This document shows, in pieces, positions 1 through 7,183 of a stretch of 64,000 nucleotides of DNA. This DNA comes from Oscillochloris sp. ZM17-4 (GTDB taxonomy: Bacteria; Chloroflexota; Chloroflexia; Chloroflexales; Chloroflexaceae). Below the pieces are notes generated by a model, which saw nothing but the letters and a program-made list of their open reading frames with translations, searched no databases and had not been told where the DNA came from. The stretch lies in the NCBI RefSeq assembly GCF_019599295.1, contig NZ_JAIEWN010000031.1:1-64000 (forward strand), in the 5' to 3' direction. Position 1 is the stretch's first letter; each line of letters begins with the position of its first letter. The position numbers were made by a program, and so were the translations under genes.

Positions 1-392
<392 letters not shown>

Positions 393-442
393 TGCGGTGG
401 GCCTGGCAGTGATCAGCAATCAGAATGTATGATTTGGTACGA

Positions 443-517
443 CGCGGCGTGGAGCAGTGGCAGCTCGTCGGGCTCATAACCCGAAGGTCGCAGGTTCGAA
501 TCCTGCCGCCGCTACCA
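443..517 (+). tRNA. initiator tRNA-fMet (CAT anticodon), in the 23S-5S spacer
   Basis: A full cloverleaf can be drawn. The 7-bp acceptor stem has its first pair unpaired (C1 opposite T72). The anticodon stem-loop CGGGCTCATAACCCG carries the three consecutive G:C pairs that mark initiator tRNA, with anticodon CAT. The T-arm GCAGGTTCGAATCCTGC is perfect, and the terminal CCA is encoded (515-517). The unpaired 1-72 position plus the GGG/CCC stem identify the initiator rather than the elongator. It sits between 23S and 5S, with 5S starting 2 nt after the CCA, so it should be cut from the rRNA precursor. Confidence 0.95.
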
Positions 518-519
518 AT

Positions 520-634
520 CTGTGTGTGGCTTGCGCGTTGGAACCACCCCGTCCCATCCCGAACCGGGTCGTGAAACATCGCAGCGCCGATCCTACTGGC
601 GGGGCACCCGCTGGGAACCTAGGTCCATGCACAG
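520..634 (+). rRNA. rrf: 5S rRNA
   Basis: The terminal helix CTGTGTGTGG (520-529) pairs with CCATGCACAG (625-634). The internal signatures CCCGTCCCATCCCGAAC (548-564) and CAGCGCCGATCCTACTGG (582-599) are canonical 5S loop C and loop E sequence. The length of about 115 nt fits. It begins immediately after the initiator tRNA and is followed by a strong terminator. Confidence 0.95.
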
Positions 635-643
635 TACAACTAA

Positions 644-686
644 CCAAGCGCCCGCCCCACAACGTGGGGCGGGCGCTTGGTGTTTC
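644..686 (+). terminator. rRNA operon terminator
   Basis: A 17-bp perfect stem (644-660 with 664-680), loop AAC, followed by TGTTTC. It lies 10 nt beyond the 5S 3' end and may also serve the minus-strand PspC-like gene coming from the other side. Confidence 0.85.
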
Positions 687-732
687 TAACGATGATCCTT
701 CACCCACGCGCATGCGCTCGCATCGGCGACCG

Positions 733-972
733 TTACTGCTGGAGCGGCTGCCCAGTGTAGGGGTCGTAGCGTGGCACCTCGGCGGCCGGCTCCTGCGGCA
801 TGATCACCCAGAGGATGAGGTAGAGCGGCAGGATCGCGCCGTGGGTGATGAAGAAGAGCAGCACGAAGACCAGGCGGGCGATGGTGGCGTCTACGCCAAA
901 GTATTGGGCTAGGCCGGCGGCCACGCCGGCGAACATCTTGTTGCTGCGCGAGCGCTGGAGCTTGGTGTTCAT
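733..972 (-). CDS. PspC-domain membrane protein
   Basis: A 79-residue protein. The N-terminal half (about residues 5-35) carries the PspC hallmark KMFAGVAAGLAQYFGVD, followed by the LVFVLLFFITHG...LYLILWVIMP hydrophobic hairpin that anchors the protein in the membrane. The tail is short and hydrophilic. PspC proteins act in envelope-stress sensing and partner PspA/PspB, but no other psp gene is adjacent. It converges on the rRNA operon terminator. The ATG at 972 lacks a strong ribosome-binding site. Family assignment is firm; the physiological role is inferred. Confidence 0.85.
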   Translation of the reverse strand: MNTKLQRSRSNKMFAGVAAGLAQYFGVDATIARLVFVLLFFITHGAILPLYLILWVIMPQEPAAEVPRYDPYTGQPLQQ

Positions 973-1072
973 TGGGCTGTGTCCTTGTATCTACAGCGGG
1001 CCTCGGTCGCCCGCGTTGTTGTCCGTGCTGCCCACTATGACGCTGGATGATGGCCAGGTGTTGCATGAGTGA

Positions 1073-1252
1073 TGTGTACTAAACTCACCTAATGTAGTAT
1101 ACTGGGCCTGCTTCGGCATTAGCACCTACACCGACCTGCCGGCCGCCCAGGTTGATGCGGCAATCCAGTTTATACAAGCGCAGTACCGGTCGCTGACGGG
1201 ACAGGAGCTGCCCGCCGTGGAGCAGGCCGAACTGGAGGGACTCGATGGATGA
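1073..1252 (+). pseudogene. truncated C-terminal remnant of a phage antirepressor-like protein
   Basis: An open frame without any start codon runs from just after a TGA at 1070 to a TGA at 1250. From about 1109 it encodes CFGISTYTDLPAAQVDAAI and continues for about 28 more residues. A segment of the type F-x-[IV]-S-x-Y-x-D-[IL]-P, followed by an amphipathic helix, is typical of the C-terminal end of phage antirepressor/ORF6C proteins. The stop overlaps the start of the XRE gene (ATG 1245), as in a coupled pair. I read it as a decayed mobile-element gene. The homology is by eye only. Confidence 0.4.
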
Positions 1253-1562
1253 TCGCTCGGCTGCGCTGATCCACGATCTTGGGCGGCGCCTCTTCCAGGC
1301 CAGGGTGGCGGCCAGATTGACCGTGCGCGAGGTGGCCCAAGCGATCGGGATCGACCACTCGATGATCGTGCGCTACGAGAACGCGCAGTCCATCCCGCCG
1401 CTAAATCGGCTGATCGCGCTGGCCGACCTCTATCGCAACACCCCGGCGGCCCTGCTCGCTAGCACTGATGCCGCCGCACCGCTGATCGCCGCGATCGACC
1501 AGGCCGACGCGCGAACGCTCGCGCTGCTAGCGCAGGCCATGAGCGCTGCGCATGACGGATAG
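1245..1562 (+). CDS. XRE-family helix-turn-helix regulator
   Basis: 105 residues. Residues 9-65 form a Cro/CI-type helix-turn-helix: LGRRLFQARVAARLTVREVA, then the recognition-helix region AIGIDHSMIVRYENAQSIPP and the closing helix LIALADLYRNTPAALL. The C-terminal 35 residues are Ala-rich and helical, perhaps for dimerisation. The start codon lies inside the last codons of the upstream antirepressor-like frame, so the two may once have been co-translated. Phage and integrative elements usually have such a repressor next to their replication genes, which fits the primase-helicase that follows. The DNA target is unknown. Confidence 0.85.
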   Translation: MDDRSAALIHDLGRRLFQARVAARLTVREVAQAIGIDHSMIVRYENAQSIPPLNRLIALADLYRNTPAALLASTDAAAPLIAAIDQADARTLALLAQAMSAAHDG

Positions 1563-1693
1563 CGCTGTGATAAGCGCGAGGCGGATGATTATTGTAACCA
1601 TTGCACGTAGCGAAAATACCCGCCCTGCAGCCTCCCCGTGCATCCTAACGCCAAGACATGAGCAGTAGGTATCGAATCCGCCGCATGAAAACC

Positions 1694-1722
1694 TTGACAG
1701 CCCCGCCCCGCCAAGCTACTAT
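1694..1722 (+). promoter_or_regulatory. near-consensus sigma-70 promoter
   Basis: TTGACA (1694-1699), 17-bp spacer, TACTAT (1717-1722). Transcription would start near 1729, about 340 nt before the primase-helicase ATG, so it could serve that gene through a long leader, or a small RNA. Confidence 0.6.
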
Positions 1723-1738
1723 AGTCGCTATAGAAACA

Positions 1739-1770
1739 GATGATCGCCGGGGGTGTCCCCGACGATCATC
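1739..1770 (+). other. hairpin at the 5' end of the predicted leader
   Basis: GATGATCGCCGGGG (1739-1752) faces CCCCGACGATCATC (1757-1770): 13 of 14 positions pair, with a 4-nt loop. It begins about 10 nt after the predicted transcription start. There is no T-tract, so it is not a simple terminator; a 5' stabilising hairpin or an operator is possible. Confidence 0.55.
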
Positions 1771-2071
1771 ATGAGGTATCGCTCGTATCTGATCGATCCG
1801 CGCCCCCCAGGGCGCTCGCCTAACTGGAATATCGCGCGCAGACGGATTGCTTCCGAACGCCGAGGACATGCACTAGGCCCCCGACCCCACAAGCCTGCAA
1901 GCAAGTGGTCGAGAGCCATTACAAGTCCAACGCGTTTGACGAAGCCAGCTTTTCGCTGTCTCCATTCTGACTATATCCTAGCAGCCGTGCTCAATTCTGT
2001 CAAGAGTTTTTTGAGCAGTGGAGAGAAGGTTTTTATCCTTTTTCTCTCCTCGGCCGCGTGACAGGGCCACT

Positions 2072-5000
2072 ATGACTACTCCAGTCCAGCTCACCGGCAT
2101 CCCGCCGCTCCACCTGGCCAGCCGCGCCAAGCAGGAGTACGCCGGCGCATGCCCCTTCTGCGGCGGCGACCACCGCAGCGACCGCTTCCGGGTCTGGCCC
2201 GCTCAGAACCGCTACTGGTGCCGCCAGTGCAACGCCAGCGGCTGGCTCGACGCCCTCGCCGGCGACCGGCCCCAGCCCAGCCTGCCGCCGCAGCCCAAAC
2301 GAGCGCCGCAGCGGGCCACCCCGTCGGCCAACCCGGCCCACGTCGCCCGCTACCGCGAGCTGTACGCCGCCGTAGCGCTCTGGGCGTATACCAAGCTCTG
2401 GGAAGCGCACAACCCCGAGCCGCTGGACTACCTGCGCCAGCGTGGCCTCGCCGACACGACGATCGGCGCCGCCCTGCTCGGCATCACCCTGCGCGACCCC
2501 GATGCCCTGCCCGACTTTCTGCGCCGCGAGCACCCCGAGCTGCTGGCCTACGCCGAGGCTGCCGGCGTACTCACCCGCTCCAACGGCGTCCTCCAGGCCC
2601 ACCCCAACCTGCGCGGAGCCATCCTGCTGCCCTACATGGCCGATGGCCAGATCGTCGACCTGCGCACCCGATCCTTCCCCGGCAAAGGCTACCGCTCGCT
2701 GCCCGGCGGCTACAGCGAGCGCGGAGCCACCGCACCCTTCGGATGGGACAGCCTCGACGGCAGCGACACCGTGATCATCACCGAGGGCGAGCTGAAGGCC
2801 CTGGCGGTCAACCAGGCCTACCGCGCCGACCACCTCAGCGCGCCGGCCATCGCCCACCCCGGCCTGAGCTACTGGCGGCCCGAGTGGGGCGCTCAGCTGC
2901 GGGCGCGCGGCGTCACCACCGTCATCTTGGCCTACGACAGCCAGCCCCGACCGACCAAGGACGGCCACACCCAGCTGGCCCCCGAGGAGATCTATAGTAT
3001 CCGCCACGGCCTGCGCATGGCCGAGGACGGCCTGCAGGTGCGCGTGCTGCGCCTGCCCCTGGCCGCCGACGCCGACAAGGCCGACCTGGACGCCTTCCTG
3101 CTCACCCACCGCCCGATCGAGCTGGAGCGGCTGCTCAGCGCCGCGCCCAGCCTCGCCGACTACCACGCCAGCCTGCCGCGCACCCTGCTGCGCACCGCCA
3201 AGCTGCCCGAGGCCTGCGCCTACCCGCGCCACCGCGCCCGACCGCGCCCGATCGCCGCAGCGCCGATGCTAGACGCCCCGGCGGCCACCACCCTCGCCGA
3301 GGCCCGCGACTCCATCCCCCAGCAGGTCCACGACCACGCCGCCGCCGGCAGCGGCTTCCTGGTGCTCGCCCACCCGCCCGGCGTCGGCAAGGGCCACGGC
3401 ACCACCGCTGGCCTGAAGCTATGGCTACGCGAAGACCCCGAGGCCGGGCGGATCGGCTGGACCGCCCCACGCAAGGATCAGCTGCACGACCAGCAGGGGC
3501 TAAACCTCATCGCCCTGCACGGGCGCAACCCCGGCAACTGCCAGCGGCACCGCGAGGCCAGTACCCTCAGCGCCAAAGGCTATGGGGTGCATGAGACCCT
3601 CTGCCTGCGCCGCTGCCCCTTTGTCAGCCACTGCGCCTACCTGCGCCAGTTTAGAGAGGAAAATGACCACTTCGCCCCTCAACCGATGCTCCAGGCCCTC
3701 GGCTGGTGGGAGCAGAACGGCATCATGGTGCTCGACGAGTTCGACCCGGCCCAGCTCACCCGCATCGTCACCCTCGACAGCCGCGACCTGGCCGCCATGA
3801 GCGCTGGGGCGAATGAGTCGAGCGCCCAGGCCATCCTGCGCTGGCTGAGCGGCCTGCTGATCGACAGCGGCGGGCGTGCCCTGCGCGGCAGCACCCTGCT
3901 CAGCGCGCTCGATGCCGCCGCCAGCCGCGAGGGCCAGCCGTTCGCCGCCACCCTCCGGCGCGCCATCGCCGCCCTGCCCCCCGCAGAAGACCAGGCCATG
4001 CTCCCCGGGCTGCCCACCGGCGCGACCCTGGCCGACTACCAGGCGCTGCCGCCGGCCCACCTGCCGACCCTGCTGAACCAGCTGGATCACGAGGCCCGCA
4101 TCCTGCTGATGGGACGCACCTTCACCAGCCGGCTAGAGCTACGGGACGGCACGCTGACCATGCTGCTCCGCCACGAGCAGCTGATCGCCCAGCTGGCCCG
4201 CCCCGAGCAGCCCAAGGTGCTGCTCGACGCCACCCTCACCCCCGGCCTGCTGGAAGCGATCTTCCCCCACACCCCGATCCAGACCGTCCAGCCGCACATC
4301 CCCATCCCCGGCACCGTGCGCCAGGTGATCCGCAGCGACTGGGCCAAGACCACGCTGCGCGGCGACCGCACGACGGCCTGGCACGACGCGGTGGCCGCCC
4401 AGATCCGCCCCGGCCGGCGCACGCTGGTGGTCTGCACCCTGGACTGTGAGGACGAGCTGCGCCAGGCGCTGCAGGCGCGCGGGCACACCGGCGTGGAGCT
4501 CGGCCACTTCGGCGGGCTGCGCGGCTCCAACCAGTACGCCGGGGCCGACGTGATCGTCGCCCAGGCCTACCACCCCAACCTGGAGGGCATCCTGCGCGAG
4601 GGCCGGGCGCTCTTCGCAGATGACCGAACCCCGCTCGATGAGCGCATGATCATCGCCGAGCGCACCCTGCGGGCGACCGACGGCACCAGCTGGGCGGTGG
4701 AGGTGACGACCTTTGCTGACCCCCGCCTGGCCGCCCTGCTAGAGCGGCGGCGCGAGGCCGAGCTGACCCAGTGCGCGCTGCGCGGGCGGCCCTTCGACCA
4801 CCCAGAGAGCCAGATCACGCTCATGTTCAGCATGCCACTGCCCGGCCTGCCGCCAACCACCATCAGCGCCCCAGAGCCAGGGCCGACCAGCGGCGGCGGG
4901 CGACGGCAGGCCAGCATCCAGCAGCTGATCGCCGCCGGACAGCAGCTGATCGCCGCCGGACAACAGCGGATCACCGTCGACCAGCTGGCCAAGGCAGCTG

Positions 5001-6172
5001 AGGTCAGCGTCGTCACCGTGCGCGTTCACTGGCAGACGGTGGCGGACGCGCTCGATATGCAAACCACGCAGGAGACCATGACCACGCCGGGAAGACGCAG
5101 CTACCAGCGGGCCGTGCTGACCATATCGGGTACACCAGATTCCGCAGCACCAACCGGAAAAAGCACAGATCAGGCAGATAATAAGGATCTTATTACGAGC
5201 CTGATCTGTGCTCCTGAGCCAGTATCAGCGATGATTGCCACTGATAGCGCTAGCGATGGTGCTGTGTCCATGCGTGAATCTGGCGCATCTGTGAGCGATC
5301 CTGGTCATCGTCGCTCTGATGATCGCTACTTTCCGCCGCCAGCCCAGGGAGGTGGGCCTCCCCCCCTCCCACTGCTGCTGCTCTCAGGAGCCGACGCACC
5401 GCTCGGGTCGGGCGTCGGGGTCGCCCGCATCCACGGCGGCCCCCCGCCGCCCTGCTCAGTACCGCGCGGATTTGCCACATTCGGAGCCGTCGCCTCAAGC
5501 GAGCGAATATACGTGACGATAGCGCCGATCTCCACGCTGGTCAGCCGGTCGCCGAAGGCCGGCATGGCCGAGCCGGGGCGCTGGCCGCCCTGGACAATCG
5601 CCAGCGTGATCGCCGCGTCATCTTTGCGGCTGAGGAACTGCTGGCTGTTGATCGCCGGCCCGATCCCGCCGGAGCCCGCCTCGCCGTGGCATGAGGTGCA
5701 GGTGGAGGTGAATAGTCGCTCGCCGAGGGCTAGCACCGCCTGCGCGTCGCCCAGGTCGATCTGCACGGGCACGGGCGCGGTAAGGGCGACCCCCGCCGCT
5801 GAGATCTCGTCCCAGTGCTGGAGAAATGCTACGACCGAGGTGATCTGGTCTGGGTCGAGGGTCTTGCCCCAGGGGGCCATCATCGTGCCGGGCACGCCCT
5901 CGGTGATCGTGCGCGCCAGGGTTTCGGCATCCTTAGCCCTCAGTTCGGGCGTGTTCAGGGCCACGCCGAGGGATGATCCACCGCCGCTCACGCCGTGGCA
6001 GGCGGTGCAGTTCTCGGCGAAGATAGTGAATCCGGCGCTCCATGTGGCCCCTTCGGGGCCGAGGGCGTTGATGACATCGATCTGGCCTGGCTCGACCGCC
6101 GGGGCCGCCAGGGTGGCCGGGATCAGCCCGCGCTGCGCGGCGAGCTCACGCACCTGCGGCCAGTCCACGTAG
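2072..6172 (+). CDS. primase-helicase-like replication protein of a mobile element, 3' end anomalous
   Basis: From ATG 2072 the frame has in order: a DnaG-like zinc finger (CPFCGGD...YWCRQCNASGW, about residues 27-58); a Toprim region with VIITEGELKA and LAYDSQPR (about 230-345); a P-loop-like HPPGVGKGHGTT (about 432-443) whose usual Ser/Thr after GK is Gly; a four-Cys patch (about 490-528); a Walker B MVLDEFD (about 552); helicase motifs LLDATLTPGLL and GLRGSNQYAGADVIVAQAY; and a C-terminal wHTH-like part (about 965-990) after a duplicated 21-bp unit (4917-4958). This suggests priming and unwinding of mobile-element DNA. No stop occurs before 6170, so the last 847 nt lie antisense to the cytochrome c gene. 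I trust the protein only to about 5325; the true end is lost or the frame was broken. Confidence 0.7.
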   Translation: MTTPVQLTGIPPLHLASRAKQEYAGACPFCGGDHRSDRFRVWPAQNRYWCRQCNASGWLDALAGDRPQPSLPPQPKRAPQRATPSANPAHVARYRELYAAVALWAYTKLWEAHNPEPLDYLRQRGLADTTIGAALLGITLRDPDALPDFLRREHPELLAYAEAAGVLTRSNGVLQAHPNLRGAILLPYMADGQIVDLRTRSFPGKGYRSLPGGYSERGATAPFGWDSLDGSDTVIITEGELKALAVNQAYRADHLSAPAIAHPGLSYWRPEWGAQLRARGVTTVILAYDSQPRPTKDGHTQLAPEEIYSIRHGLRMAEDGLQVRVLRLPLAADADKADLDAFLLTHRPIELERLLSAAPSLADYHASLPRTLLRTAKLPEACAYPRHRARPRPIAAAPMLDAPAATTLAEARDSIPQQVHDHAAAGSGFLVLAHPPGVGKGHGTTAGLKLWLREDPEAGRIGWTAPRKDQLHDQQGLNLIALHGRNPGNCQRHREASTLSAKGYGVHETLCLRRCPFVSHCAYLRQFREENDHFAPQPMLQALGWWEQNGIMVLDEFDPAQLTRIVTLDSRDLAAMSAGANESSAQAILRWLSGLLIDSGGRALRGSTLLSALDAAASREGQPFAATLRRAIAALPPAEDQAMLPGLPTGATLADYQALPPAHLPTLLNQLDHEARILLMGRTFTSRLELRDGTLTMLLRHEQLIAQLARPEQPKVLLDATLTPGLLEAIFPHTPIQTVQPHIPIPGTVRQVIRSDWAKTTLRGDRTTAWHDAVAAQIRPGRRTLVVCTLDCEDELRQALQARGHTGVELGHFGGLRGSNQYAGADVIVAQAYHPNLEGILREGRALFADDRTPLDERMIIAERTLRATDGTSWAVEVTTFADPRLAALLERRREAELTQCALRGRPFDHPESQITLMFSMPLPGLPPTTISAPEPGPTSGGGRRQASIQQLIAAGQQLIAAGQQRITVDQLAKAAEVSVVTVRVHWQTVADALDMQTTQETMTTPGRRSYQRAVLTISGTPDSAAPTGKSTDQADNKDLITSLICAPEPVSAMIATDSASDGAVSMRESGASVSDPGHRRSDDRYFPPPAQGGGPPPLPLLLLSGADAPLGSGVGVARIHGGPPPPCSVPRGFATFGAVASSERIYVTIAPISTLVSRSPKAGMAEPGRWPPWTIASVIAASSLRLRNCWLLIAGPIPPEPASPWHEVQVEVNSRSPRASTACASPRSICTGTGAVRATPAAEISSQCWRNATTEVIWSGSRVLPQGAIIVPGTPSVIVRARVSASLALSSGVFRATPRDDPPPLTPWQAVQFSAKIVNPALHVAPSGPRALMTSIWPGSTAGAARVAGISPRCAASSRTCGQST
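4917..4980 (+). repeat. 21-bp tandem duplication inside the primase-helicase
   Basis: CAGCAGCTGATCGCCGCCGGA occurs twice in tandem (encoding QQLIAAG twice), followed by a diverged third copy. It makes a short helical linker before the C-terminal helix-turn-helix-like region. Confidence 0.75.
5162..5212. other. nested perfect inverted repeat in the 3' part of the primase-helicase frame
   Basis: A 14-bp perfect outer stem (5162-5175 with 5199-5212) encloses a 7-bp perfect inner stem (5179-5185 with 5189-5195). The inner stem is AT-rich (TAATAAG/CTTATTA) while its surroundings are GC-rich. The whole lies about 115 bp before the cytochrome c stop codon. Possible roles are a terminator for one of the convergent genes, an element boundary or a protein-binding site. 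Confidence 0.7.
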
Positions 6173-6531
6173 CGCACCAGGGCCACCAGCTGGTCGATCT
6201 GGTAGTCGTTGAGCATGCCGCCTTCATCGCTGTGCCAGCCGACCATCGCCGTACCGTAGCGCCCGCGGGCGATCGTCTTAAAGAGCGTGTCGTAGTCCAT
6301 CGTGCGCAGCCCATCGCTCGCGAGGGGCGGGGTCGCGCCGATGCCCTCACCCGCCGCGCCGTGGCATGTGGCGCAGTACTCCACATAGATCGCCGACGCG
6401 TCGCCCAGCGCGTCGGTGCGCAGATCCTCTTGGGCCAGGGCCATGCGCTGACCCTCGCGGGATCCGTAGATCGCCAGGGCGATGATCATCACGAGCAGGG
6501 CGACAAACCCCGCCCCAAGGTAGCGTCTCAT
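5326..6531 (-). CDS. tri-haem membrane-anchored cytochrome c
   Basis: 401 residues from ATG 6531, chosen over the upstream TTG because GGGGG stands 8 nt before it. There is an N-terminal membrane anchor (about residues 5-25), then three class-I cytochrome c domains with CXXCH motifs at 53-57 (CATCH), 175-179 (CTACH) and 278-282 (CTSCH). The C-terminus is low-complexity Gly/Pro/Ser. It is last in the cytochrome b - Rieske - cytochrome c run and should carry electrons from the Rieske centre to a terminal oxidase or other acceptor on the outer face of the membrane. The three domains in one chain suggest gene-internal duplication. Its 3' end overlaps the opposite primase-helicase frame. Confidence 0.92.
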   Translation of the reverse strand: MRRYLGAGFVALLVMIIALAIYGSREGQRMALAQEDLRTDALGDASAIYVEYCATCHGAAGEGIGATPPLASDGLRTMDYDTLFKTIARGRYGTAMVGWHSDEGGMLNDYQIDQLVALVRYVDWPQVRELAAQRGLIPATLAAPAVEPGQIDVINALGPEGATWSAGFTIFAENCTACHGVSGGGSSLGVALNTPELRAKDAETLARTITEGVPGTMMAPWGKTLDPDQITSVVAFLQHWDEISAAGVALTAPVPVQIDLGDAQAVLALGERLFTSTCTSCHGEAGSGGIGPAINSQQFLSRKDDAAITLAIVQGGQRPGSAMPAFGDRLTSVEIGAIVTYIRSLEATAPNVANPRGTEQGGGGPPWMRATPTPDPSGASAPESSSSGRGGGPPPWAGGGK

Positions 6532-6550
6532 AATCGGTGCCCCCAACGGA

Positions 6551-6590
6551 ATTGCAGATTGCAGATTGCTTCAAATCTGCAATCTGCAAT
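6551..6590. repeat. inverted 7-bp-word array (GATTGCA family)
   Basis: ATTGCAGATTGCAGATT (6551-6567) is mirrored exactly by 6574-6590 with a 6-nt loop. It touches the Rieske stop codon and lies between the Rieske and cytochrome c genes. Confidence 0.85.
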
Positions 6591-7093
6591 TAAACATAGA
6601 CCAGCTGCTCGGGCGCGAAGCTGTCGCGCTGCTGGGCCTTTGCGGTGTCCACCATCAGCGCGCCGTCGCTCACCGTGATCGGGTAGGTGTCGAGGGCACG
6701 CGGGGCCGGCGGGTTCTGCACATCGCCGATCAGGTCGAAGTGCGACCCGTGACAGGGGCAGGCGAACTGCCCGTCGGCGGCGTGCCAGCTGACCGCGCAG
6801 CCCAGGTGGGTGCAGCGACGTGAGACGGCCAGGAAGCCGCCGTCGGCCGCGCGGGCCAGGAAGAAGCGCCCGTCGGGGAACTCCGTCACCGAGCCGGGCG
6901 GGAAGCTCTCGGCCGGGCCGACCGCGACCACCCCGCCGAACTCACCATCGACCCGGCGCGGGGCGAGGAACTGGAGGGCCATGCCTCCCGTCTGCAGCAG
7001 GCCGATGAGCCCGAGCGCGCCCGCCCCCAGCGCTAGGAAGTCACGCCGGCTGACTGCCTCATTCTGCTTCGGTTGTGGTGTATTTTTCGCCAA
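6590..7093 (-). CDS. petC: Rieske [2Fe-2S] protein
   Basis: 167 residues. A twin-arginine-like N-terminus (SRRDFLALGAG, residues 15-25) leads into one membrane segment. The Rieske ligands are CTHLGC (94-99) and CPCHGSHF (112-119), both intact, so a high-potential [2Fe-2S] cluster is expected on the outer face. The start codon is TTG at 7093, preceded by GAGGTGAGG at a good distance. It lies between cytochrome b and cytochrome c on the same strand, separated from each by a word-repeat hairpin, and is the Fe-S subunit of that quinol-oxidising complex. Confidence 0.93.
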   Translation of the reverse strand: MAKNTPQPKQNEAVSRRDFLALGAGALGLIGLLQTGGMALQFLAPRRVDGEFGGVVAVGPAESFPPGSVTEFPDGRFFLARAADGGFLAVSRRCTHLGCAVSWHAADGQFACPCHGSHFDLIGDVQNPPAPRALDTYPITVSDGALMVDTAKAQQRDSFAPEQLVYV

Positions 7094-7120
7094 AGCCTAC
7101 CTCACCTCTTTGCCAACACA

Positions 7121-7183
7121 GATTGCAGATTGCAGATTGCCGGAGTCCGGCAATCTGCAATCTACAATCTACAATCTGCAATC
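7121..7183. repeat. inverted 7-bp-word array (GATTGCA/GATTGTA family)
   Basis: Three tandem GATTGCA words (7121-7141) are followed by a short spacer and their inverted counterpart including TACAATC variants (7151-7183). It abuts the cytochrome b stop codon. Confidence 0.85.

Larger units (their letters stand above)
1563..2071. other. 509-bp intergenic stretch with a strong promoter and a hairpin
   Basis: No convincing gene. It holds a near-consensus sigma-70 promoter (1694-1722) and a hairpin directly at the predicted transcript start (1739-1770), described separately. A 102-codon open frame (1753-2061) starts inside the hairpin, has unnatural composition and no ribosome-binding site; I do not call it. 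Around 2000-2045 the sequence is locally AT-rich just ahead of the primase-helicase. Confidence 0.6.

Noticed and set aside
457-912. Plus-strand frame across tRNA and 5S
   Set aside because: It covers structural RNA genes and a terminator; chance frame in GC-rich DNA.
1753-2061. 102-codon open frame before the primase-helicase
   Set aside because: Begins inside a hairpin, no ribosome-binding site, composition unlike a folded protein.
5327-6172. C-terminal 280 codons of the primase-helicase frame as real protein
   Set aside because: They are the antisense of a clear tri-haem cytochrome c gene; no domain is recognisable there.
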